Shown one piece after another: positions 1 through 6,648 of a DNA stretch of 13,518 bases (positions are counted from its first letter, which is position 1; each line of letters begins with the position of its first letter). Location of the stretch: NCBI GenBank assembly GCA_024710825.1, contig JANJUA010000228.1, positions 1-13,518 of the forward strand, given 5' to 3'. The notes beneath the pieces are model-generated. The model was not told the DNA's origin. It searched no databases and worked only from the letters and a program-made list of their open reading frames with translations. The position numbers were made by a program, and so were the translations under genes. The stretch comes from Solirubrobacteraceae bacterium (GTDB lineage: Bacteria > Actinomycetota > Thermoleophilia > Solirubrobacterales > Solirubrobacteraceae).

Positions 1-408
1 CACGGCCGGATCGAGGTCGAGCTGTCGGCCCGCCGCGGCCAGCGGACGGAGACCGAAGGCGGGGCCGTCGTCGTCAACGACTGCTACAACGCCAACCCGA
101 TGTCGATGCGCGCCGCCCTCGACGAGCTCTCCCGTGCGCCCGGGCGGCGCGTGGCCGTGCTCGGCGACATGCTGGAGCTCGGCCCCGACGAGCGCCGCTT
201 CCACGAGGAGGTCGGCGCCTACGCCCGCGAGCGCGCGGACGTCCTCGTCACCGTCGGCCCGCTGGCCGCCGCGATGGGCGGCGACCACGCGGTCGCCGAC
301 GCGGCCGAGGCGGCGGCACTGGTCGCGCGGCTGGTGGAGCCGGGCGACACCGTGCTGGTGAAGGCGTCGCGCGGCGTCGGCCTCGAAGCGGTCGCGGAAG
401 GGCTGTAG
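1..408 (+). CDS. murF: MurF, UDP-MurNAc-tripeptide--D-Ala-D-Ala ligase (C-terminal part)
   Basis: The reading frame is open from the first base of the window to a TAG at 406-408 and gives about 135 residues, so the 5' part of the gene lies upstream. MurF is the cytoplasmic ATP-dependent ligase that adds D-Ala-D-Ala to UDP-MurNAc-tripeptide, the last soluble step before MraY. What is visible is the C-terminal Mur ligase domain: a NDCYNANPMSM motif at about 93-125 nt, which is the MurF form of the DxYNANP motif, followed by VAVLGDMLELG, also typical of MurF. The stop is only 4 nt before the mraY ATG, matching the usual murF-mraY order of dcw clusters. The N-terminal and ATP-binding domains cannot be judged because they are outside the window. 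Confidence 0.95.
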   Translation, partial: HGRIEVELSARRGQRTETEGGAVVVNDCYNANPMSMRAALDELSRAPGRRVAVLGDMLELGPDERRFHEEVGAYARERADVLVTVGPLAAAMGGDHAVADAAEAAALVARLVEPGDTVLVKASRGVGLEAVAEGL

Positions 409-412
409 CGCA

Positions 413-1381
413 ATGGGGGAGGTGCTCATCGGCGGCACGGCCGCGCTGCTCATCTGCGTGTTTCTCAGCCCGCGCTTCATCTCGTTCCTGCGCGTGCGCG
501 AGTTCGGCCAGCACATCCGGGAGGAGGGGCCCGCCGGCCACCACTCCAAGGCGGGCACGCCGACGATGGGCGGGGTCATCATCATGCTCGCCTTCTCGCT
601 GCCGTTCCTGATCCTCAGCGACTACGACTGGCGCTCCGTGGGCGTGTACGCCACCGCCGTGCTGTGCGCGCTGGTGGGCTTCGCCGACGACTACACGAAG
701 CTCGTCAAGCGCCGCTCGCTGGGGCTGCGGGGCCGGACGAAGCTCGGCGTGACGATCGCGATCTCGCTGCTGCTCTGGTGGGTGGCGACCCAGGAGGCCG
801 GCCTGGCGCCGACGCTGCGCCTCCGCTACGTCGACGCCCAGATCGACCTCGGCGTCTTCTACCCGGTGCTGATCTACCTGGTCGTCGCGGGGACGACGAA
901 CGCCGTGAACCTCACCGACGGCCTGGACGGCCTGGCGGCCGGCTGCGCGGCGATCGTGCTGCTCGCCTACATCGGCATCACGTTCGTCACGACGGGACAG
1001 GAGGACCTCGCGCTGCTGTGCGCCTGCCTGGTGGGCGCCTGCATCGGGTTCCTGTGGTTCAACGCCTTCCCGGCGACGATCTTCATGGGGGACACGGGAT
1101 CGCTGGGGCTGGGGGGCGCGATCGCGGGGATCGCGGTCATGACGAAGACGGAGATGCTGCTGATCCTGCTCGGCGGGATCTTCGTCATCGAGGCGCTGAG
1201 CGTGCTGATCCAGGTCTTCTCCTTCCAGGCGTTCCGCAAGCGCGTCTTCCTCATGGCGCCGATCCACCACCACTTCGAGCTGCTGGCCTGGTCGGAGACG
1301 AAGATCATCCTGCGCTTCTGGATCATCGCGGCGGTCTGCTCGGCCATCGGCTTCACGATCTACCAGCAGACCTTCGCCTGA
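413..1381 (+). CDS. mraY: MraY, phospho-MurNAc-pentapeptide transferase (lipid I synthase)
   Basis: This 322-aa polytopic membrane protein transfers phospho-MurNAc-pentapeptide to undecaprenyl phosphate, making lipid I on the inner face of the membrane. Length is normal for a Gram-positive-type MraY. Signature motifs are all present: HHSKAGTPTMGG at residues 43-54, the catalytic DD pair in FADDYTK (Asp92-Asp93), NAVNLTDGLDG at 163-173, MGDTGS at 225-230 with Asp227, and the triple histidine of APIHHHFE at 285-287. Hydrophobic segments run throughout between these loops. The ATG at 413 is preceded by a purine-rich GGAAGGG (396-402) at good spacing and lies just after the murF stop. The next gene is ftsW, 43 nt downstream; murD, which usually follows mraY, is not here. 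Confidence 0.97.
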   Translation: MGEVLIGGTAALLICVFLSPRFISFLRVREFGQHIREEGPAGHHSKAGTPTMGGVIIMLAFSLPFLILSDYDWRSVGVYATAVLCALVGFADDYTKLVKRRSLGLRGRTKLGVTIAISLLLWWVATQEAGLAPTLRLRYVDAQIDLGVFYPVLIYLVVAGTTNAVNLTDGLDGLAAGCAAIVLLAYIGITFVTTGQEDLALLCACLVGACIGFLWFNAFPATIFMGDTGSLGLGGAIAGIAVMTKTEMLLILLGGIFVIEALSVLIQVFSFQAFRKRVFLMAPIHHHFELLAWSETKIILRFWIIAAVCSAIGFTIYQQTFA

Positions 1382-1424
1382 CGACGTAGGAATCGGCGCG
1401 TCCGCGGCGAACTCGGCGGGGTAG

Positions 1425-2663
1425 ATGGCCCGTTCTCGCGATGCCGCCCGCGAGCAGCCCCTGGAGCACCGGATCCTGCTCACGGCGACGCTGTGCCTCC
1501 TCGCCGCCGGCGCGGTGATGGTCTACAGCGCCTCGAGCGCCCGCACTCTGCTCGAGGGGCAGGGCGATGGGACGGTCTACCTGGTCAAGTACCTCGTGTG
1601 GGGGTCGATCGGTCTGATCGCGATGCAGGTCATCGCCCGCATCGACCTGCGGGCGGTGCGCAACCTGACGTCGGTCCTGCTGGGCGTCGCGCTCGTCCTG
1701 CTGGTGCTCGTCAAGGTCCCGGGCGTCGGCGTCTCGGTGAACGGCGCGCAGCGCTGGATCGGCGCCGGGCCGCTCCAGTTCCAGCCGAGCGAGCTGGCCA
1801 AGCTCGCGCTCGTGCTCTACGCGGTGCGGCTGCTGACCGACCGGCCGAAGCTGGTGCTCACGCTCAAGGGCATCGCCAACCCGCTGCTGCTGGTCGCGGG
1901 CGTGATGTGCCTGCTGGTCGTGTCGCAGCCGGACCTGGGCACGTCGCTGGTCATCGGCTTCACGCTGTGCGCGCTGCTCGTCGCCGCGGGGATGCCGGTG
2001 GCGCTGCTCGGCAAGTGCATCGGCGCCGCGGTCGTGCTGGTCGGCCTCTTCGCCCTGCTGGAGCCCTACCGGCGCGACCGGCTGACCTCCTTCCTGGACC
2101 CGTGGGCGCACGCCGAGTCGATCGGCTTCCAGGCGGTGCAGGGCCAGATCGCGATGGGCTCCGGCGGGCTCTTCGGGCGCGGGCTGGGCGAGTCGGTGCA
2201 GAAGATCTTCTTCCTGCCCGAGGCCCACACCGACTTCATCCTGGCCGTGATCGGCGAGGAGATCGGGGTCGCCGGCGTCTGGGCGCTGCTGTTCCTCTAC
2301 GGGCTCATCGCCTACGGCGGGCTGCGCGCCGCGAAGGCGGCCAAGGGCGCGTACGCGTCGCTGCTGGCGGTGGGCATCACGTCGCTGATCCTCTGCCAGG
2401 CGCTGCTGAACCTGTTCACCGTGCTCGGCCTCGCGCCGCTGACCGGGGTGCCGCTGCCGTTCATCTCCTCGGGCTCGTCGTCGCTGGTGACGCTGCTGGC
2501 CGGGATGGGGCTGCTGCTGAACGTGGCCTCGGGGCGCACGACGCACCTGCGGGCGGTTGGGGGAGACTCCGGGGACCGTGAGCGTGCGAGTGCTGATAGC
2601 GGCCGGGGGAACGGCGGGGCACGTGGTGCCCGCGCTGGCGGTCGCCGACGCGCTGCGAGCTGA
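1425..2663 (+). CDS. ftsW: FtsW, SEDS-family septal peptidoglycan glycosyltransferase
   Basis: This is a 412-aa SEDS protein (FtsW/RodA/SpoVE family) that polymerises lipid II into glycan strands, working at the septum with a class B penicillin-binding protein. Family motifs seen are NGAQRWIG (from Asn106), QFQPSELAKLA, QPDLGTS, the PEAHTDF loop with the conserved catalytic Asp (Asp270, equivalent to Asp297 of E. coli FtsW) and GVPLPFISSGSSS. About ten hydrophobic segments are present. The call of FtsW over RodA rests on its place between mraY and murG. ATG 1425 is immediately preceded in frame by a TAG, so no longer start exists. The last 30 or so residues are a hydrophilic Gly/Arg/Ser-rich tail encoded in the overlap with murG. 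Confidence 0.95.
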   Translation: MARSRDAAREQPLEHRILLTATLCLLAAGAVMVYSASSARTLLEGQGDGTVYLVKYLVWGSIGLIAMQVIARIDLRAVRNLTSVLLGVALVLLVLVKVPGVGVSVNGAQRWIGAGPLQFQPSELAKLALVLYAVRLLTDRPKLVLTLKGIANPLLLVAGVMCLLVVSQPDLGTSLVIGFTLCALLVAAGMPVALLGKCIGAAVVLVGLFALLEPYRRDRLTSFLDPWAHAESIGFQAVQGQIAMGSGGLFGRGLGESVQKIFFLPEAHTDFILAVIGEEIGVAGVWALLFLYGLIAYGGLRAAKAAKGAYASLLAVGITSLILCQALLNLFTVLGLAPLTGVPLPFISSGSSSLVTLLAGMGLLLNVASGRTTHLRAVGGDSGDRERASADSGRGNGGARGARAGGRRRAAS

Positions 2664-3720
2664 GGGAGCCGAGGTCCACTTCGTCGGCGGCGAGCGGGCC
2701 GAGGCGGAGCTCGTGCCCGCGGCCGGCTATCCGCTCGAGCGGATCGCCGTCAGCGGGCTGTCGCGGACGAACCCGCTCAAGGCGGCGCGCTCGGCGCTGC
2801 AGGCGGTGGGCGCCGTGGCGGCCGCGTGGCGGATCCTCGGGCGGCTGCGCCCGGACGCCGTGCTCGGCGGCGGCGGATACGTCGCCGGCCCGGTGGGGCT
2901 GGCCGCGGCGCTGCGGCGGGTGCCGCTCGTGCTGACGGAGGCCGACTCGCACCTGGGGTTGACGAACCGGGCGTTGGCGCGCTTCGCGCGGCGCGTCTGC
3001 CTGGCGTTCGCGCTCGAGGGACGCGAGCCGCCGCGCTACCGGGTGACGGGGCGGCCGGTGCCGGCTCCGACGACCGATCGCAGCGCGGCGCGGGCGCGCT
3101 TCGGCCTCCCGGACGACGCGACGACGGTGGTCGTCTTCGGCGGCTCTCTGGGCGCGCGCTCGATCAACGAGGCGGCGATCGAGGGCCTGGCCGGCGCGCC
3201 GTACCGGGTGCTGCACGCCTCGGGGCACCGTGACTTCGACGGGCTCGTCGATCGCGCCGTCGCCGCCGGCGAGTGCTACGTGCTGCGGCCCTACATCGAG
3301 CCGTTCGGCGACGCTCTGGCGGCCGGCGACCTCGTCGTGGCCCGCGCGGGCGGATCGATCTTCGAGATCGCGGCGCACGGGCGCCCGGCGCTGCTGGTGC
3401 CCTACCCGCACGCGGCGGCCGACCACCAGACGGCGAACGCCCGTTGGATGGTGGACGCGGGGGCGGCGATCGTCGTCGCCGACGCGGAGCTCGACGCGGC
3501 CCGGCTGCGGCGCGAGGTCGACGGCCTGCTCGCCGATCCGGCGCGGCTGGAGGCGATGGCCGTCGCCTCGGCGGCGCTGGCGCGGCCGGACGCGGCGGCG
3601 GAGATCGCGGGCGAGGTGCTGGCGGCGGCCGGGGGCGCGGGACAGCGGTCCGGCCCGGGCTGTGACGCGGCGGGGAGCCCGGCGGATGCGGCGGCCGCGA
3701 TCCGAGAGGACGCGCGATGA
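2578..3720 (+). CDS. murG: MurG, UDP-GlcNAc:lipid I N-acetylglucosaminyltransferase
   Basis: MurG adds GlcNAc to lipid I to give lipid II, at the cytoplasmic face of the membrane. From GTG 2578 it is 380 aa. The GT-B fold signatures are clear: N-terminal glycine loop AAGGTAGH at residues 8-15, a second glycine-rich loop GGGGYVAGP near 97-105, FGGSLGARSINEA from 187 starting the C-terminal Rossmann domain, then ARAGGSIFEIAAHGRPALL and ADHQTANA, the UDP-GlcNAc binding region. I prefer GTG 2578 over the upstream in-frame TTG 2557 because it puts the first beta strand (VRVLIAAGG) at the usual distance from the N terminus and has a GGGGGAG stretch (2559-2565) upstream. The start lies inside the end of ftsW. 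The last 30 residues form a low-complexity Ala/Gly-rich tail. It ends in an ATGA overlap with the methyltransferase gene. Confidence 0.95.
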   Translation: MSVRVLIAAGGTAGHVVPALAVADALRAEGAEVHFVGGERAEAELVPAAGYPLERIAVSGLSRTNPLKAARSALQAVGAVAAAWRILGRLRPDAVLGGGGYVAGPVGLAAALRRVPLVLTEADSHLGLTNRALARFARRVCLAFALEGREPPRYRVTGRPVPAPTTDRSAARARFGLPDDATTVVVFGGSLGARSINEAAIEGLAGAPYRVLHASGHRDFDGLVDRAVAAGECYVLRPYIEPFGDALAAGDLVVARAGGSIFEIAAHGRPALLVPYPHAAADHQTANARWMVDAGAAIVVADAELDAARLRREVDGLLADPARLEAMAVASAALARPDAAAEIAGEVLAAAGGAGQRSGPGCDAAGSPADAAAAIREDAR

Positions 3721-4337
3721 GCCTGAGCGGACGGCTGTTCGCCGCGCTGTACGACCGGATCGGGCCGTGCGCCGACGCCGCCGGCGTCGGGGAGCTCCGG
3801 GCGCAGCTGCTCGCGCAGGCCCGCGGGCGCGTGCTGGAGCTGGGCGCCGGAACCGGTCTGAACCTGGCGCACTACGGCCCCGCCGTGACCTCGCTCGTCC
3901 TGACCGAGCCGGAGGAGCCGATGGCGCGGCGGCTGGAGCGCCACCTCGCCGAGAGCGGGCGCGAGGCCGCGGTCGTCCGGTCGGCGGCCGAGGCACTGCC
4001 GTTCCCCGACGGCTCCTTCGACACCGTCGTCGCCACGCTCGTGCTCTGCACGGTCGCCGACGTCGAGCGGACGCTGGCCGAGGCGGCGCGGGTGCTCGTG
4101 CCCGGCGGGCGCCTGCTGGTGCTCGAGCACGTCCGCTCCGAGGACCCGCGCACCGCGCGCTGGCAGGACCGCCTGGCGCGGCCGTGGGGCGTCGTCGGCC
4201 ACGGCTGCCGCCCCAACCAGGACACCGGCGCGCTGCTGCGCGCCTCGGCGCTCGAGATCGAGCGGCTGGAGCCGACGCGGCTGCCGGGCGCGCCGATCAC
4301 GCGGCCCGGGATCGTCGCGGTCGCGGTCGCCCCATGA
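3717..4337 (+). CDS. Class I SAM-dependent methyltransferase embedded between murG and murC
   Basis: This 206-aa protein carries the Rossmann methyltransferase signature: motif I VLELGAGTG at residues 39-47 for S-adenosylmethionine binding, an acidic residue region after it, SFDTVVATLVLCTV as motif II/IV, and LVPGGRLLVLEHV as motif V. The architecture is that of the Methyltransf_11 group, and the late HGCRPNQDTG segment recalls the GC-x-x-R/N-DT pattern of METTL7/phospholipid-type methyltransferases; that comparison is from memory. The substrate is unknown. It starts by ATGA overlap with murG, behind a good ribosome binding site (GAGAGGA, 3704-3710), and ends by ATGA overlap with murC, so it is translated with the cell-wall genes. 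No transmembrane segment is apparent. Methyltransferases are not a standard dcw component, so a role on a lipid, envelope or wall precursor is only an inference from position. Confidence 0.85.
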   Translation: MSLSGRLFAALYDRIGPCADAAGVGELRAQLLAQARGRVLELGAGTGLNLAHYGPAVTSLVLTEPEEPMARRLERHLAESGREAAVVRSAAEALPFPDGSFDTVVATLVLCTVADVERTLAEAARVLVPGGRLLVLEHVRSEDPRTARWQDRLARPWGVVGHGCRPNQDTGALLRASALEIERLEPTRLPGAPITRPGIVAVAVAP

Positions 4338-5662
4338 GCGGGCCCTGGACCGGACGGCGCCTGCACGTCCTCGGCATCGGCGGGGCCGGCATGAGCGCGT
4401 ACGCGTTGGCGGCCCGGTCGCTCGGCGCCGAGGTCACCGGCTCCGACCGCGCCGAGTCGCCGTACCTGACGCGGGTGCGCGCGGCGGGGATCGCGGCGGC
4501 GGTCGGCCACGACGCCGCGAACGTGCCCGCCGGCGAGGGCGTCGAGGTGGTGGCCTCGACCGCGGTCCCGGCCGATAACCCGGAGCTCGCCGCCGCTCGC
4601 GAACGGCGCCTGCCGGTGCTGCGCCGCGCGCAGCTGCTCGGCGAGCTGAGCGCCCTGCGGCGCACGATCGCGGTGGCCGGGGCGCACGGCAAGACGACCA
4701 CCTCGTCCATGATCGCCCACGTGCTGCTCGGCTGCGGGATGGATCCCGGCTACCTCATCGGCGGCGTCCTGCGCACCACGGGCGCCAACGGCGCGTGGGG
4801 GACGGGCGACTGGCTGGTGGTCGAGGCCGACGAGTCGGACCGGTCGTTCCTGGCGCTCGACGTGGACGTCGCGGTGGTGACGAACGTCGAGCTCGACCAC
4901 CACGCGACCTTCGGCTCGCTGGCCGAGCTCGAGGACGCCTTCCGCGCGTTCCTGGACGGCCCTGCGGAGGCGGTCGTGTGGGACCGCCCCGAGCTGCTCG
5001 CGCTGCGCCCGCACGGCGCCACCACCGCGTACGAGGCGCACGGCGTGACGCTCGACGCGGGCGGATCGCGGCTGGACTGGCGCGGGCACGAGGTCGTCGT
5101 GCGGGTGCCGGGGCGCCACAACGCGCGCAACGCGGTGGCGGCTCTGGAGGCGGCTCGGCTCGCCGGTGCCGACCTCGCGACGGCGGCCGCGGCGATCGCC
5201 TCGTTCGCGGGAGCGGGCCGCCGTTTCGAGCGGCTGGGGGAGACGGCGGCCGGAGCCGTGGTCGTCGACGACTACGCCCACCATCCGACCGAGATCGCGG
5301 CCACCATCGGCGGCGCGCGGACCGTCGCCGAAGGCGGGCGCGTGGTCGCCGTCTTCCAGCCTCACCTGTACTCGCGCACGCGCGCGCTCGCCCGCGAGTT
5401 CGGCGCGGCGCTGGCCGGGGCGGACGTCGTCGCGGTGCTCGACGTCTACCCGTCGCGCGAGCGCGCCGAGGACTTCCCTGGGGTGGGCGGCCTGCTGGTG
5501 GCGCAGGCGGCGGCCGACGCCGCGGCCGGGCGGCCGGTGCTCTGGCTGCCCGCCTTCGCCGACGTGCGGCGCGTGCTGGAGCCGCGCCTGCGGCGGGGCG
5601 ACGTGGTCCTGGTCCTGGGCGCCGGCGACGTCGACGCGCTCGGCCGTGCGCTGGTGGCGTAA
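4334..5662 (+). CDS. murC: MurC, UDP-N-acetylmuramate--L-alanine ligase
   Basis: MurC adds L-Ala to UDP-MurNAc using ATP, the first step of the stem peptide, in the cytoplasm. The 442-aa product has all three Mur ligase domains: the N-terminal UDP-binding loop GIGGAGMSA from residue 14, the ATP P-loop GAHGKTTT at 116-123, EADESDRSF from 164, NVELDHH, HNARNAVAA at the start of the C-terminal domain, DDYAHHPTE at 312-320 and FQPHLYSRT from 341. The last two motifs separate MurC from MurD, MurE and MurF. ATG 4334 overlaps the methyltransferase stop by ATGA; there is no clear Shine-Dalgarno, so translation is probably by coupling. The frame is open far upstream but that part is the shadow of murG and the methyltransferase. 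There is no MurB fused or next to it. Confidence 0.96.
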   Translation: MSGPWTGRRLHVLGIGGAGMSAYALAARSLGAEVTGSDRAESPYLTRVRAAGIAAAVGHDAANVPAGEGVEVVASTAVPADNPELAAARERRLPVLRRAQLLGELSALRRTIAVAGAHGKTTTSSMIAHVLLGCGMDPGYLIGGVLRTTGANGAWGTGDWLVVEADESDRSFLALDVDVAVVTNVELDHHATFGSLAELEDAFRAFLDGPAEAVVWDRPELLALRPHGATTAYEAHGVTLDAGGSRLDWRGHEVVVRVPGRHNARNAVAALEAARLAGADLATAAAAIASFAGAGRRFERLGETAAGAVVVDDYAHHPTEIAATIGGARTVAEGGRVVAVFQPHLYSRTRALAREFGAALAGADVVAVLDVYPSRERAEDFPGVGGLLVAQAAADAAAGRPVLWLPAFADVRRVLEPRLRRGDVVLVLGAGDVDALGRALVA

Positions 5663-5700
5663 GCGCGCCACGCAGGCAGGACGTGGGCGCGGCAGCGCGA

Positions 5701-6468
5701 ATGCCTGTGGCGATGGCTGCCGCCGCCCTCCATCGCCTCCCGCGCCTGCGTGCCCGCACGTGGGCGGTGCTGCTGGTCGTCCTCGCGCTCGCGCTGGGCG
5801 GCGGCTACCTGTGGCTGCGCGACTCGTCGCTCGTGAGCGTCGAGCAGGTCACGATCACCGGGATCAGCGGGCCGGAGCGCCGCGCCGTCGAGCGCGCGCT
5901 GACGAGCGCGGCGACGGAGATGACCACCCTGCACGTCGACGTCGACCGTCTGCGCGCCGCGGTGGCGAGCTACCCGCAGGTCAAGGACCTGACCGCGCGG
6001 GCGGACCTCCTGCACCGCCTCCACATCGACGTCACCGAGCGGCCCCCCGTCGCCGCCCTGGCCGTGGGCGACGAGCGCACCCCGATCGCCGCCGACGGGA
6101 CCCTCCTGCGCGACCGTCCGAAGGTCGACGCCCTGCCGGCCGTGAACGCGGACGCGCTGCCCGCCGGCGGACGGCTGACGGGCGGCGAGGCCGCGGTGGC
6201 GCTCGAGGTGCTCGCCGCCGCGCCGGCGGCGATGCGCCGCTACGTCGAGCGCGTCGACGTCGGCCCGGAGGGGGTCGAGGCGCAGCTGCGCGACGGTCCC
6301 CGCGTCCTCCTCGGCGAGCCCGACCGCGCCTACGCGAAGTGGATCGCCACGGGCCGCGTCCTGGGCGACCCCAACTCGGCCGGGGCCGACTACATCGACG
6401 TCCGCCTGCCCGAGCGTCCGGCGGCCGGCGGTGTCGACGAGGAACCCTCGACCTCCACTGGAGCCTGA
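5701..6468 (+). CDS. ftsQ: FtsQ/DivIB-type divisome protein
   Basis: The 255-aa product has the FtsQ layout: a short basic cytoplasmic N terminus (residues 1-19, Arg-rich), one membrane span at about 20-39, then an extracytoplasmic POTRA domain (about 45-115) starting with SLVSVEQVTITG and containing YPQVKDLTAR and the IDVTERPPVAAL strand, and a beta-rich domain to the end. FtsQ links the early divisome to the FtsL/FtsB and FtsW/penicillin-binding protein module. Position between murC and ftsZ supports this. The start is uncertain: ATG 5701, GTG 5707 and ATG 5713 are in frame and none has a strong ribosome binding site; GTG 5683 is another option. Sequence conservation in this family is low, so the call depends on architecture and context. 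Confidence 0.88.
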   Translation: MPVAMAAAALHRLPRLRARTWAVLLVVLALALGGGYLWLRDSSLVSVEQVTITGISGPERRAVERALTSAATEMTTLHVDVDRLRAAVASYPQVKDLTARADLLHRLHIDVTERPPVAALAVGDERTPIAADGTLLRDRPKVDALPAVNADALPAGGRLTGGEAAVALEVLAAAPAAMRRYVERVDVGPEGVEAQLRDGPRVLLGEPDRAYAKWIATGRVLGDPNSAGADYIDVRLPERPAAGGVDEEPSTSTGA

Positions 6469-6517
6469 CCCTCTTCGGAACGCGACTCTCGGGCGCTTGT
6501 CGAGACTTCGCGGATCT

Positions 6518-6531
6518 GCAACGATCGTTGC
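6518..6531. repeat. 14-bp perfect palindrome upstream of the ftsZ promoter
   Basis: GCAACGATCGTTGC reads the same on both strands. Its centre lies about 24 bp upstream of the proposed -35 box and roughly 60 bp upstream of the predicted transcription start, a common place for an activator site. It could be the operator of a dimeric regulator of ftsZ; no candidate regulator is in the window. A chance palindrome is possible but 14 bp without a mismatch in a regulatory gap is notable. Confidence 0.5.
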
Positions 6532-6547
6532 GCCGCTAGGCTTCGCG

Positions 6548-6577
6548 TTGACTTTTCCGAAACCCCGTGCATACCGT
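6548..6577 (+). promoter_or_regulatory. Candidate ftsZ promoter (-35 TTGACT, -10 TACCGT)
   Basis: TTGACT at 6548-6553 matches five of six bases of the -35 consensus, followed after 18 bp by TACCGT at 6572-6577, which fits the actinobacterial TAnnnT -10 pattern. Transcription would start near 6584, leaving a leader of about 65 nt before the ftsZ ATG. Confidence 0.5.
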
Positions 6578-6584
6578 GCGTGAG

Positions 6585-6614
6585 GCGTTTCCCCCGGAAT
6601 GCGCCGGAAAACGC
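6585..6614 (+). promoter_or_regulatory. Stem-loop in the ftsZ leader
   Basis: GCGTTT (6585-6590) pairs with AAACGC (6609-6614), and inside it CCGG (6594-6597) pairs with CCGG (6604-6607) around a 6-nt loop, with a small asymmetric internal loop between the two helices. It would sit at the very 5' end of the predicted mRNA, where it could protect the transcript or affect translation. The pairing is seen in the sequence; the role is inferred. Confidence 0.4.
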
Positions 6615-6648
6615 TCAACGCTACCTAGAGACTCGGACACCACTTTTC

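Larger units (their letters stand above)
6469..6648 (+). promoter_or_regulatory. Upstream control region of ftsZ
   Basis: This 180-nt stretch between ftsQ and ftsZ has no plausible ORF. It is less GC-biased than its surroundings and holds, in order, a 14-bp perfect palindrome (6518-6531), a candidate sigma-70-type promoter (6548-6577) and a stem-loop at the predicted start of the transcript (6585-6614). A 7-nt direct repeat CTTCGCG occurs at 6506-6512 and 6541-6547, flanking the palindrome. The length and content suggest that ftsZ is expressed from its own promoter in addition to any readthrough from the mur genes. Confidence 0.6.

Noticed and set aside
2557-2577. TTG 2557 as murG start
   Set aside because: It adds seven residues before the first beta strand and uses a rare start codon; GTG 2578 has a suitable upstream GGGGGAG.
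2461-3996. Long minus-strand open frames such as 248-1483, 1353-2546, 2461-3996, 3872-5671, 6873-8087 and 11478-13013
   Set aside because: They lie opposite genes with clear conserved motifs, are rich in Arg, Pro, Ala and Gln, and arise because stop codons are rare in very GC-rich DNA.
3230-4333. In-frame extension of murC through murG and the methyltransferase gene
   Set aside because: The extra 368 residues are low-complexity Arg/Ala/Gly sequence in the wrong frame for the real genes; MurC homology starts at ATG 4334.
6580-6648. Longer FtsZ start at GTG 6580
   Set aside because: It would begin almost at the predicted transcription start and encode the leader hairpin; FtsZ proteins normally start shortly before the first beta strand, as with ATG 6649.
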